Notes: generated by a model from the sequence alone, not told the origin. A stretch of 6,273 nucleotides of DNA from Archaeoglobi archaeon (GCA_004347865.1 QNUZ01000145.1:1-6273), one strand, 5' to 3'; counted from the stretch's first letter, positions 1 to 6,146 are shown. Made by a program: numbers and translations.

Positions 1-97
1 AGGGCGGGGTTTGTTGCTCAGATCAAAGCTAGGATCCCTGAGATCTGATGAGGACATCACGGGCTATCTGAGGAGGAGAAGAGAAGAAAAAAGATAG
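1..97 (+). CDS. 3' end of an unidentified gene (partial, tentative)
   Basis: An open frame enters from the left edge (codons begin at base 2) and ends at TAG 95-97. It gives about 31 residues with a strongly basic tail ending RRRREEKR. I do not recognise the protein. Support is limited: the + strand is purine-rich here, as coding strands of thermophiles tend to be, and arginine is coded mostly AGA/AGG, as in the genes to the right. It would converge on the acyl-CoA synthetase, leaving only 16 bases between the stops. Alternatives are a shorter + frame ending at TGA 46-48, or a minus-strand gene starting at ATG 57-55 and running off the edge. The fragment is too short to decide. Confidence 0.35.
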   Translation, partial: GRGLLLRSKLGSLRSDEDITGYLRRRREEKR

Positions 98-113
98 GAT
101 TATATTTCAAAAA
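81..113 (-). terminator. T-rich terminator of the acyl-CoA synthetase gene
   Basis: Read on the minus strand, the TAA stop of the acyl-CoA synthetase is followed at once by T5 (113-109) and then T6 (92-87) inside a pyrimidine-rich tract. Archaeal RNA polymerase commonly terminates at such T-runs without a hairpin, and no stable stem is seen. Termination here would overlap the end of any convergent gene in 1-97. Confidence 0.4.
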
Positions 114-1718
114 TTATCTGAATTTCTGCCTCAAAACTTTCTTATCTATCTTGCCAACACTCGTCTTCGGCAGTTCGTCGACGAAAACGTACTTCTCAGG
201 CACGGCCCATTTCGTGATCACGCCCTGTTCTGCGTATTTCATCAGATACTGTCTGAGTTCTTCAGCCGTAAGCTGCACACCCGGCATCGGTACGATTATT
301 GCCAGTGGCCTCTCCCCCCACTTCTCATCGGGAACCCCGACTACTGCTGCTTCCCTAACCTTTGGATTCAGGCTGAGCAGGTTCTCGAGTGTGAGGGATG
401 ATATCCACTCTCCCCCGCTCTTTATCACGTCCTTAAGCCTGTCGACGATCGTTATGTAGCCTTCTTCGTCGATTACGGCGATGTCTCCCGTGTGCAGCCA
501 GCCTCCCGCCCAGAGTTCCTTTGTCTTCTCCTCATCCTTGAGATAGCTGTCGGTTAGCCACGGTGCTCTTACAACGATTTCTCCCATCTCCTTGCCATCT
601 GGTTTGACATCGGTCATGTCCTCCCTTACAACCCTGGCATAAACCAGCGGGAACGGAATTCCAGTCTTGACCGAAAGCTTTACGAGCTCCTCCTCGCTCA
701 TATCAAGCAAATGCGGTTTTATAAAAGCCCCTGTAAGAGCGGGACAGGTTTCCGACATTCCGTATGCGGCCATGGTGTATATTCCCTTCTCTCTTGCCCT
801 TCTTGCCAGACCTTCGGGAAGCTTTGCCCCTCCGATCAGGACCTTCCACCCGGGCAATTTGAAGCCTTCTGGCATGTTGTCCACGATCATCTGCAGAATC
901 GTTGGAACGCAGTGCGAATAGGTTACTCCCTCCGTCAGAACCAGCTTTACTATCATCTGAGGCTCGTATCTGCCCGGATAAACATGCTTGTACCCCAGAA
1001 GCCACATCATGATGGGTATTTCCCATCCATGGACGTGGAAGAGCGGAGTGAGGGGCATGTACACTTCCTTGTCGCCCGTGAGGCGCAATGGCGAGCGTAA
1101 CCCGCACATCGCTATGCACCCGCACAGAGCATGCAGAACAAGCTTGCGGTGCGTGAACCACACTCCCTTTGGTCTTCCAGTTGTGCCTGTGGTGTAGCTG
1201 AGCGTTGCCATCGTGTTTTCGCTGAAATCAGGGAACTCATAATCTCTACCGGCTTTCTTTATGAGCTCCTCGTATTCCAGATCCGTAAGCTTCGTCTCCG
1301 GCATCTTGTCGTCGGTCATCACAACGTAGTGCTTCACAGTTCCGAGCTTGTCGGCCAGCTTCTCCATTAGCGGGATGAAATCCTTGTAGACTAGAACGAC
1401 TTCATCCTCAGCATGCTGCATCGTGTATAGCAGGTCCTCAGGGCTGAGCCTGATGTTCACCGTGTGCAGGACTGCACCCATTCCAGGTATTGCGAAATAG
1501 CATTCCAGATAGCGGTGCGAGTCCCACTCAAGCACAGCTACCCTCGTGCCTTTCTTAACACCCAGCTCTTCCAATGCAGCTGCAAGCTTGTGAACCCTCT
1601 TGTAAAGGTCCCTGTACGTGTATCTGTGAATGTCCCTGTAAACTATTTCCTGTTTCGGTGCATAGTTCGCTCCCGTCTCCAAAACATGCTTCATCAAAAG
1701 CTGGTAGTCATACGCCAT
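114..1718 (-). CDS. AMP-forming medium/long-chain fatty acyl-CoA synthetase
   Basis: This 534-residue protein is a member of the adenylate-forming (ANL) superfamily. It should activate a carboxylic acid with ATP to an acyl-adenylate, then form acyl-CoA, AMP and PPi. Visible motifs are the phosphate-binding loop YTTGTTGRPKG (about 175-185), TPLFHVHGW (224-232), the A5 motif YGMSET (319-324), HTGD (409-412), the hinge region DRLKDVIKSGGEW (426-438), and a C-terminal PKTSVGKIDKK with catalytic Lys about 523. The FHVHGW segment and overall pattern resemble the AlkK/Thermus long-chain acyl-CoA synthetase group, so a medium- or long-chain fatty acid is the likely substrate, but chain length cannot be read from sequence. 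The length is normal and all core motifs are intact. I chose ATG 1718 because GTGATC, part of the archaeal Shine-Dalgarno sequence, lies 3 bases before it; a TTG seven codons upstream (1739) has no such site. It is cytosolic and probably monocistronic. The likely role is fatty acid activation for beta-oxidation. Confidence 0.93.
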   Translation of the reverse strand: MAYDYQLLMKHVLETGANYAPKQEIVYRDIHRYTYRDLYKRVHKLAAALEELGVKKGTRVAVLEWDSHRYLECYFAIPGMGAVLHTVNIRLSPEDLLYTMQHAEDEVVLVYKDFIPLMEKLADKLGTVKHYVVMTDDKMPETKLTDLEYEELIKKAGRDYEFPDFSENTMATLSYTTGTTGRPKGVWFTHRKLVLHALCGCIAMCGLRSPLRLTGDKEVYMPLTPLFHVHGWEIPIMMWLLGYKHVYPGRYEPQMIVKLVLTEGVTYSHCVPTILQMIVDNMPEGFKLPGWKVLIGGAKLPEGLARRAREKGIYTMAAYGMSETCPALTGAFIKPHLLDMSEEELVKLSVKTGIPFPLVYARVVREDMTDVKPDGKEMGEIVVRAPWLTDSYLKDEEKTKELWAGGWLHTGDIAVIDEEGYITIVDRLKDVIKSGGEWISSLTLENLLSLNPKVREAAVVGVPDEKWGERPLAIIVPMPGVQLTAEELRQYLMKYAEQGVITKWAVPEKYVFVDELPKTSVGKIDKKVLRQKFR

Positions 1719-1721
1719 GTT

Positions 1722-1727
1722 GATCAC
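1722..1727 (-). promoter_or_regulatory. Ribosome-binding site deciding the acyl-CoA synthetase start
   Basis: GTGATC on the minus strand matches the 3' half of the archaeal Shine-Dalgarno consensus AGGAGGTGATCC. It stands 3 bases before ATG 1718. It favours that start over the in-frame TTG at 1739, which would lie upstream of this site. Confidence 0.55.
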
Positions 1728-1740
1728 TACAATAATCAAC

Positions 1741-1760
1741 TCTTAAATTTTTCGAAATAT
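1741..1760 (-). promoter_or_regulatory. TATA-like promoter of the acyl-CoA synthetase gene
   Basis: The minus strand reads ATATTTCGAAAAATTTAAGA here. Two AT-rich boxes are possible, ATATTTC (1760-1754) and AAATTTAAG (1750-1742). The first would start transcription near 1732 and keep the ribosome-binding site in the transcript. The second would give an almost leaderless message. Placement is by spacing only. Confidence 0.4.
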
Positions 1761-1832
1761 CACATGAAATCCGACAAGAAAGCCCGCAGTTTTAACTTGA
1801 AAAATTCATTGAAGCTCAGAAAGGTGTCTGAA

Positions 1833-2130
1833 GTGAGGAGAACGAACACTTTCATGGTCGAAGGCTGTCCCGCCTTATGGGAACTCGCTGACAGCTGCGC
1901 CAGGCTGTACAATGAGCTGAACTTCGAAAGGAGGCAGGCATACATGCGCTGCAGGTGTTTCGAATGGTATCCCAAGCACTCTACGAAAAATATTCCCCGC
2001 TTATAGGCTCTGCCACGGCCCAGCAGATAATAAACAAGAACAACGAAGCCCGGAGGAGCTTTCTGGCCTTAAAGAAGCGCCTTAGAAGCAGGAACCTCCC
2101 GGCTTTAGCTGTGGAGAGAGTCGATGAAAA
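1833..2130 (+). pseudogene. tnpB: Truncated, frameshifted tnpB (IS605-family OrfB) remnant
   Basis: This is the decayed N-terminal quarter of a TnpB protein, the RNA-guided nuclease carried by IS200/IS605-type elements. A GTG start at 1833 has AAGGTG (1821-1826) before it and reads RRTNTF, then LWELADSCARLYNELNFERR and FEWYPK, all typical of archaeal TnpB N termini. At about 1977 the frame changes: after AAG 1974-1976 the family pattern resumes two bases later as LYEKYSPLIGSATAQQ and INKNNEA, so about one base has been lost or two gained. The Trp usually expected after NNEA is Arg here. Recognisable similarity fades near 2090, and the sequence then runs into the 3' end of the convergent VKOR-like gene. 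About 90 residues remain of a usual 370-420, so the RuvC catalytic residues, zinc finger and right end are missing. No tnpA or intact element end is visible. The strand extends open upstream to ATG 1764, but that part lacks TnpB similarity. It is not functional. Confidence 0.82.
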
Positions 2131-2140
2131 ATCTAAGGGA

Positions 2141-2509
2141 TCATGTCAACTTGAGCGAAATCAGAACCAGTATCAAACCGCATGCATGAGCCAGGTAGCA
2201 GTAGGGGCAGAAATAGCTTATCAAAACAGAGTATGTGAACAAAGATAATGCGCCCACCACCCCCGAAATCTGCCACAGTCTCAGTAGCGAGTTGCGGATG
2301 CGCAGGTAGAAGAGAGAGGCTCCCGCAAGGAACCAGAGCAATCCGAAAAGCGGCAGAATGAAGCTTGGAAAGGGAAGTTCTGGAATTTCGCAAGAGTTAA
2401 CCGGGCAGTAAGGTAGGCTGAAAAGAAGAAGATAATGCTCGTATAGCAGATAGGACGAATCAAGAATACCAATCGAAAACAACAGCGCCGATAAGAACTT
2501 CAAGTTCAT
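2141..2509 (-). CDS. VKOR-family integral membrane protein (thiol/quinone oxidoreductase)
   Basis: The 122-residue protein is almost entirely hydrophobic, with four likely membrane helices (about 4-30, 48-68, 77-97 and 100-120). It has the VKOR hallmarks: a loop cysteine pair Cys35 and Cys40 (CPVNSC) after helix 1, and an active-site CPYC (Cys101, Cys104) at the start of helix 4, followed by AHACG. VKOR homologues pass electrons between thiols and a membrane quinone, commonly re-oxidising a DsbA-like partner for disulfide bond formation. This one is short, because the loop is compact (4 residues between the loop cysteines) and there is no fused thioredoxin domain. ATG 2509 begins 11 bases after the stop of the upstream flavoprotein gene, so co-transcription with glpA is very likely. 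The ribosome-binding site is weak (GGTAATT), which fits translational coupling. Family membership is quite sure. Its actual partner, whether a disulfide carrier or the adjacent redox proteins, is unknown. Confidence 0.8.
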   Translation of the reverse strand: MNLKFLSALLFSIGILDSSYLLYEHYLLLFSLPYCPVNSCEIPELPFPSFILPLFGLLWFLAGASLFYLRIRNSLLRLWQISGVVGALSLFTYSVLISYFCPYCYLAHACGLILVLISLKLT

Positions 2510-2520
2510 AGCAAAACTAA

Positions 2521-3219
2521 TTACCGTGAATATTTAAGATTTATGTAGTCCTCAACGCTTTTTTTGACCGACGAATAGTCGTAGCCCTTAACAATGGCAT
2601 TGCCAATCAATTCACCCTGCAGGTTCTTTGGATTGAAGGTCTTTCTGCCCCTGAACAGAATCAGTGTGTCGCATTTGAATTCCTCGCCATCGGCTTCCAC
2701 ACTCTGAACTCTCTTATCTCCCTCAACGTAAACTTCGGTCGACTTCGTCCTTTCCACTTCGCACTTCCTGCCCAAGACTGTCTCGAGCAGATCAAGGACT
2801 TTATCTTCCCCGGCAAGCAGAATCCTTCTTCCAATACTGTATCCATATGCAATCAGCTTTATGGCAGTTTCTGGAGAGAAAACACCGGGAGGCCGCTTAC
2901 CGTAAGTCCATGGGTTGCAGTCTACTGCCCCCGCTGCGATGACTGCAGAATCGTTTATGATCTCTATCCCCATTGGAGTTAAAACTTTAACTGGGTTTGC
3001 GGAAACAACACATCCCCTCTCAACTTCAACTTCGCTTATTGCGGAGTTCATTTCATCTATGAATTTCCCGTAATGTTCCCTGAACTCCGGGATTTTGGTA
3101 AATACTAGCAGTTCTCCTCCCGGTTCTCTGAAATCAAAAACCCTTACTTTCACACCTCTCTCTTTGAGCCTCTTAGCGCACAGCAGTCCGCTGTACCCGG
3201 CTCCAACGATTACGACCAT
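2521..3219 (-). CDS. Small FAD-dependent oxidoreductase, probable electron-transfer partner of GlpA
   Basis: This 232-residue flavoprotein has an N-terminal Rossmann FAD site, VVIVGAGYSGLLCAKRL (GxGxxG at 6-11), an acidic residue at the end of the second strand (FDF, 28-30), and a second FAD-contact stretch AAGAVDCNPW (95-104) followed by PPGVFSPETA. These resemble the HcnB / NADH-oxidase-like subunits found beside GlpA- or sarcosine oxidase-type dehydrogenases. It is much shorter than that family (usually 300-430 residues). The place of the NAD(P)H-binding motif reads LLAGEDKVLDLL (134-145) without GxGxxG, so pyridine nucleotide binding is doubtful. There is no CxxC redox-active disulfide. 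The gene overlaps the end of glpA by 10 bases, and AGGAGG (3232-3227) stands 7 bases before its ATG, so the two are surely co-translated and probably form a complex. I infer that it accepts electrons from the GlpA [2Fe-2S] domain; GlpB is the nearest functional analogue. Confidence 0.72.
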   Translation of the reverse strand: MVVIVGAGYSGLLCAKRLKERGVKVRVFDFREPGGELLVFTKIPEFREHYGKFIDEMNSAISEVEVERGCVVSANPVKVLTPMGIEIINDSAVIAAGAVDCNPWTYGKRPPGVFSPETAIKLIAYGYSIGRRILLAGEDKVLDLLETVLGRKCEVERTKSTEVYVEGDKRVQSVEADGEEFKCDTLILFRGRKTFNPKNLQGELIGNAIVKGYDYSSVKKSVEDYINLKYSR

Positions 3220-4544
3220 GCTATCTCCTCCTCTTCGCGGTCCTTCAAAATTCTATCACCAAGCAGTTTCATTATATCTGCCTTGCACTTCTCGCAGTCC
3301 ATTCCTGCCCATGTTATCTGTTTAACCGCATCAAAGGATTTAAACTGCTCTGCAACTTCCAATATCTGTTTTTTCGTGACCATGTTGCAAAGACAGACAA
3401 TTTCGTCCTCCGACAGGCTACTACAAATCGATTCTTCATTCTTTGAAGCTCTTACCGGCCTTACAAGACTTTGCTTTCTTCTCAGTTCAAAATGCCTTGA
3501 AACCATTTCAAGCACCATTTTGGCAATTGCAGGCGCAGCCGTCAGCCCCGGGCTCTGAATTCCTGCGACGTTTATGAACCTCTCAATCGGTTCGTTTATC
3601 ACAAAATCGCTTCCAGCAATCGACCGCAATCCCGCGTAAACCGCAATTATTTCCTTTGGAGTTTTCCTGAAGAGTGGAGAAAATTTTGCGATTATTCCCT
3701 CGATCTCCTCCCTCTTAACGCTCGTGTCCTCCTTGCTCTCCACATCTACAAGGTTCGGACCCCACAGAGGTTTTCCGTCGAACCCAATGAGAGCTCCTCC
3801 GCCCTTTGTTCTCTTGTTTGGCTTCAGCGGAATTGCAACGACTAGGTGATTTGTAAACCCTCTATCGGCAAAAACGATATGGGTGCCCTTTCCGGGTATT
3901 ATTTTCATCTCATAGCCAACCATTTTTGCGATCTCGTCAGCATAAATCCCTGCACAGTTTATCACGACTTTCGCCTTAAAATCTCCCTTCTTGGTTTTTA
4001 AAACGAAGTGATCTCCCCTGTTCTCTATTCCCACTACCTCGCATCCGTAAACGAATTCTACCCCATTCAGCTTTGCAAACATACAAGCCTTTGCGGTCAT
4101 CTCAACCGGATTCACCACACCCGCAGAAGGGATGAAAACACCACCGTAAACTTTCTCGCTGATATTTGGCTCCATTTCCAGAAGCTTCTTCTTGCTAAGA
4201 GCTTCTGCTCTAACTCCATGCATTCTCAGGTAGAGGATTATAAGCGGAATGGCGAGAAACGTAATCGGATTTTTCGCGACCGTAATTAAGCCCACCCGTT
4301 TGAACTGGAAGCCCAGCTCTTCAGCCTCCGCATCCATCATCCTATTCCCTTCCAGACATAGCCTGCTCCTTAAAAGCTTAAAGGGGAGCTGGAATGGATG
4401 AATGATACCCGAACATGCCTTGGTCTGCTCAAGTCCGGGTGCAAGCTTCCTCTCAAGGACCAGAACTTTTAAATCATATTTCGAAAGCTCCTTTGCAATA
4501 AAACTGCCAGTAACCCCTGCCCCAATTATCGCAATGTCATTCAA
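3210..4544 (-). CDS. glpA: GlpA-type FAD-dependent glycerol-3-phosphate dehydrogenase with [2Fe-2S] BFD domain
   Basis: The 444-residue protein should oxidise sn-glycerol-3-phosphate to dihydroxyacetone phosphate, giving electrons to FAD and then to an iron-sulfur centre. It has a DAO-fold FAD domain: GAGVTGSFIAKEL (8-20), the ribose-binding acidic residue in LERK (30-33), INCAGIYAD (195-203), and a C-terminal FAD contact GIQSPGLTAAPA (328-339). From about 380 a BFD-like domain follows with Cys384, Cys386, Cys417 and Cys420 (C-x-C-x30-C-x2-C), placed as in anaerobic GlpA. The start is TTG 4544, chosen because AGGCGGTG lies 5 bases upstream and the N-terminal GxGxxG has normal spacing. It heads a unit with the small flavoprotein (10-base overlap) and the VKOR-like gene. 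It is divergent from glpK, which supports the glycerol phosphate substrate over other amine or hydroxy-acid oxidase substrates. No membrane anchor is seen in it. The C-terminal tail KDREEEEIAWS is highly acidic. Confidence 0.85.
   Translation of the reverse strand: MNDIAIIGAGVTGSFIAKELSKYDLKVLVLERKLAPGLEQTKACSGIIHPFQLPFKLLRSRLCLEGNRMMDAEAEELGFQFKRVGLITVAKNPITFLAIPLIILYLRMHGVRAEALSKKKLLEMEPNISEKVYGGVFIPSAGVVNPVEMTAKACMFAKLNGVEFVYGCEVVGIENRGDHFVLKTKKGDFKAKVVINCAGIYADEIAKMVGYEMKIIPGKGTHIVFADRGFTNHLVVAIPLKPNKRTKGGGALIGFDGKPLWGPNLVDVESKEDTSVKREEIEGIIAKFSPLFRKTPKEIIAVYAGLRSIAGSDFVINEPIERFINVAGIQSPGLTAAPAIAKMVLEMVSRHFELRRKQSLVRPVRASKNEESICSSLSEDEIVCLCNMVTKKQILEVAEQFKSFDAVKQITWAGMDCEKCKADIMKLLGDRILKDREEEEIAWS
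3224..3233 (-). promoter_or_regulatory. Strong ribosome-binding site inside the 3' end of glpA
   Basis: The minus strand reads GAGGAGGAGA, containing AGGAGG 7 bases before ATG 3219. It lies within the last codons of glpA, which encode EEEE. It sets the start of the small flavoprotein and supports its independent or coupled translation. Confidence 0.75.
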
Positions 4545-4549
4545 GTTCC

Positions 4550-4557
4550 CACCGCCT
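4550..4557 (-). promoter_or_regulatory. Ribosome-binding site fixing the TTG start of glpA
   Basis: AGGCGGTG on the minus strand matches the archaeal Shine-Dalgarno AGGAGGTG at 7 of 8 bases. It stands 5 bases before TTG 4544. It makes the rare TTG codon the credible start; no in-frame ATG lies nearby. Confidence 0.7.
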
Positions 4558-4569
4558 TTAAAGTGGTCG

Positions 4570-4585
4570 AAGAATATTTATTCTT
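4570..4585. promoter_or_regulatory. Palindromic bidirectional TATA box / possible operator between glpA and glpK
   Basis: AAGAATATTTATTCTT is a perfect 7-base inverted repeat around TT. Its centre is about 36 bases before the glpK ATG and about 33 before the glpA TTG, and it is the only strong TATA-like sequence in the 69-base gap. Starts of transcription about 25 bases away on each side would give leaders of roughly 8-12 bases, just long enough to include each ribosome-binding site. TATA-binding protein could therefore load in either direction, coupling the two genes. Whether a regulator also binds the palindrome cannot be told from sequence. Confidence 0.65.
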
Positions 4586-4603
4586 TTCTAATAATCCTGA
4601 TAC

Positions 4604-4612
4604 AGGTGATCC
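4604..4612 (+). promoter_or_regulatory. Ribosome-binding site deciding the glpK start
   Basis: AGGTGATCC is a full match to nine bases of the archaeal Shine-Dalgarno sequence, 1 base before ATG 4614 (the GGTGA core is 4 bases away). It excludes the in-frame ATG at 4563, which would put translation start upstream of the TATA box. Confidence 0.85.
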
Positions 4613-4613
4613 G

Positions 4614-6053
4614 ATGAGCTACGTTCTAGGAATCGACGCAGGCACCACTGGCATTAGAGCCGGGGTTTACTCCCTTGAAGGAAAACTCGTTGCCCAGAGC
4701 TACACTGAGTTCCCGAGCTACTATCCACATCCTGGCTGGGTCGAGCAAAATGCGGAGGACTGGTGGAAGAGCGTCGTTAAAGCCTGCAATACAGCAGTAA
4801 AGCTCGCGAATGGGCAGGATGACATCTTCGCGATTTCGGTTACAAACCAGAGAGAGACGATTGTACCGGTTTCCAAAACAGGAACTCCTTTGACAAGAGC
4901 AATCGTTTGGCAGGACAGGAGGACTGTGGAGGAAGTTAGAAGGATAAAGTCGATTATGGGCGAGGAAATCTCCAAAATAACGGGATTGAAGCCGGATCCG
5001 TATTTCTCGCTACCGAAGATCCTATGGTGGATGAAAAATCAGCCAGAGATCGTCGAGAAGACTTGGAAGTTTATGCTCGTGCACGATTACCTGGTGTACA
5101 AACTCACTGGAAATGTCGTTACGGACTATTCAAATGCATCCAGAACCATGCTCATGGACTTAAGGAAAAGAAAGTGGTCGGATAAGATTGCAGAAACATT
5201 CGGAGTCGATTTGGAAAAGTTTCCTGAAATTAGAAATTCAGGAGAAGTTGCCGGAGAGCTAAAAAACAGGGAAATAGACATAAGATCTGGTCCTATCGTT
5301 GCCGTAGGCGGGGGAGACCAGCAATGCAGCGCCTTGGGTCAGGGTGTGGTGGAGGAGGGAAAGATAAAGTCGACAACAGGCACTGGAACCTTCATGATCG
5401 CCCCGGTGGAAAAAATGTACGGCGGGAACATCATTTACTCCGCACATGTGGTCCCAAAAATAGTCGCTGAGGTGAGAATTTTCACAACCGGGAGTCTTCT
5501 TGAGTGGGTTAAGAAAAATTTCTTTCAAAATGAAACCTATGATGTGCTAAATGCTGAAGCAAAGGTTTCTGGTGTTGGGGCCCGTGGCTTGATGGTCTTT
5601 CCCTTTTTCTCCGGTGCCGGATGCCCGCACTGGAATCCAGAAGCAAAAGGGACAATTTATGGGTTAACTCTAGGCCATTCAAGAGGGGACATAGCTAGGG
5701 CAGTCATGGAAAGTGTCGCTTTCGAAGTTAAAACGAACATAGACTTAATGGAGAGTTTAGGAATAAAGATCGCTGAACTGCGACTCGATGGTGGTGCAGC
5801 CAAGAGTGCACTCTGGAACCAGATTTTCGCGGACGTGACCAAGAAACCATGCTTGGTTTCAGAAGATGTAGAGGCCACAGCCAGAGGAGCCGCAATGCTG
5901 GCATGTCTATCTGCAGGATTGTCGCTGAAATACGTTCTCGAAAAGTTTGTTCCCCGCTTTACAGTGATACTCCCTTCGGGTATAGACTATTCAGAAGTCT
6001 ACGAGAGGTACAAAAAGCTGAGAGAGAACATTTTGTTTTCATCAAATATATAA
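4614..6053 (+). CDS. glpK: Glycerol kinase (FGGY family)
   Basis: This 479-residue cytosolic FGGY kinase should phosphorylate glycerol with ATP to sn-glycerol-3-phosphate. It has the N-terminal phosphate loop GIDAGTTG (6-13) and the C-terminal adenosine-site LDGGAAKS (391-398). The residues known to bind glycerol in E. coli GlpK all have counterparts: Arg80 and Glu81 (NQRET), Trp99 (IVWQ), Tyr130 (PYFS), Asp235 and Gln236 (GGDQQ, Asp being the catalytic base) and Phe260 (TGTGTFM). NASRTMLMD (174-182) is another glycerol kinase signature. The protein is slightly shorter than the usual 495-505, and parts of the C-terminal half (GCPHWNPEAKGTIYGL) look like the wider FGGY group, so another polyol kinase is a minor alternative. 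Start ATG 4614 is set by AGGTGATCC. It is divergent from glpA, which would consume its product; that pairing strongly supports glycerol. It appears to be transcribed alone. Confidence 0.9.
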   Translation: MSYVLGIDAGTTGIRAGVYSLEGKLVAQSYTEFPSYYPHPGWVEQNAEDWWKSVVKACNTAVKLANGQDDIFAISVTNQRETIVPVSKTGTPLTRAIVWQDRRTVEEVRRIKSIMGEEISKITGLKPDPYFSLPKILWWMKNQPEIVEKTWKFMLVHDYLVYKLTGNVVTDYSNASRTMLMDLRKRKWSDKIAETFGVDLEKFPEIRNSGEVAGELKNREIDIRSGPIVAVGGGDQQCSALGQGVVEEGKIKSTTGTGTFMIAPVEKMYGGNIIYSAHVVPKIVAEVRIFTTGSLLEWVKKNFFQNETYDVLNAEAKVSGVGARGLMVFPFFSGAGCPHWNPEAKGTIYGLTLGHSRGDIARAVMESVAFEVKTNIDLMESLGIKIAELRLDGGAAKSALWNQIFADVTKKPCLVSEDVEATARGAAMLACLSAGLSLKYVLEKFVPRFTVILPSGIDYSEVYERYKKLRENILFSSNI

Positions 6054-6125
6054 AATTCTAACTCAAATTTTGGACTTTTTGCTTTGAAATCCCCTTGGAT
6101 TTGAAAAGAGATGAATTAGTTTTTC
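6054..6125 (+). terminator. T-rich terminator region after glpK
   Basis: After the TAA stop of glpK the + strand holds T5 runs at 6076-6080 and 6120-6124 in AT-rich sequence, the usual archaeal termination signal. A 6-bp stem AAATCC/GGATTT (6087-6092 with 6097-6102, loop CCTT) lies between them but is not directly followed by a T-run. No open frame with coding character is seen in 6054-6195. Confidence 0.4.
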
Positions 6126-6146
6126 TTCCAGTTTCCTCCCCCATCA

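Noticed and set aside
1..57. Minus-strand start ATG 57-55 giving an open frame that leaves the window
   Set aside because: There is no ribosome-binding site, the candidate TATA is at a poor distance, and the purine-rich strand favours + coding. It is too short to exclude fully, so it is mentioned as an alternative to the 1-97 fragment.
703..1161. Long open frame (152 codons) in another frame of the minus strand inside the acyl-CoA synthetase gene
   Set aside because: It lies wholly inside a well-supported gene, has low-complexity, Cys/Ser/Arg-rich content and no recognisable motif. It is a shadow of the GC-rich real frame.
1764..2250. A TnpB guide RNA, element ends or an intact RNA-guided nuclease system
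   Set aside because: Guide RNA normally lies at the right end of the element, which is missing here. No terminal hairpin pair could be found.
2133..2393. Minus-strand open frame overlapping the VKOR-like gene
   Set aside because: The VKOR frame carries four helices and the CPYC motif and ends cleanly at 2141; the other frame shows no family pattern.
4563..4613. Upstream in-frame ATG of glpK at 4563
   Set aside because: It precedes the TATA box, would add 17 residues not typical of the family, and has no ribosome-binding site. AGGTGATCC fixes ATG 4614.
6087..6102. AAATCC-CCTT-GGATTT hairpin as an intrinsic bacterial-type terminator
   Set aside because: The stem is only 6 bp, AT-rich, and not followed by a T-run (GAAAAGAG comes next). 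Archaeal termination here is better explained by the T-runs alone.
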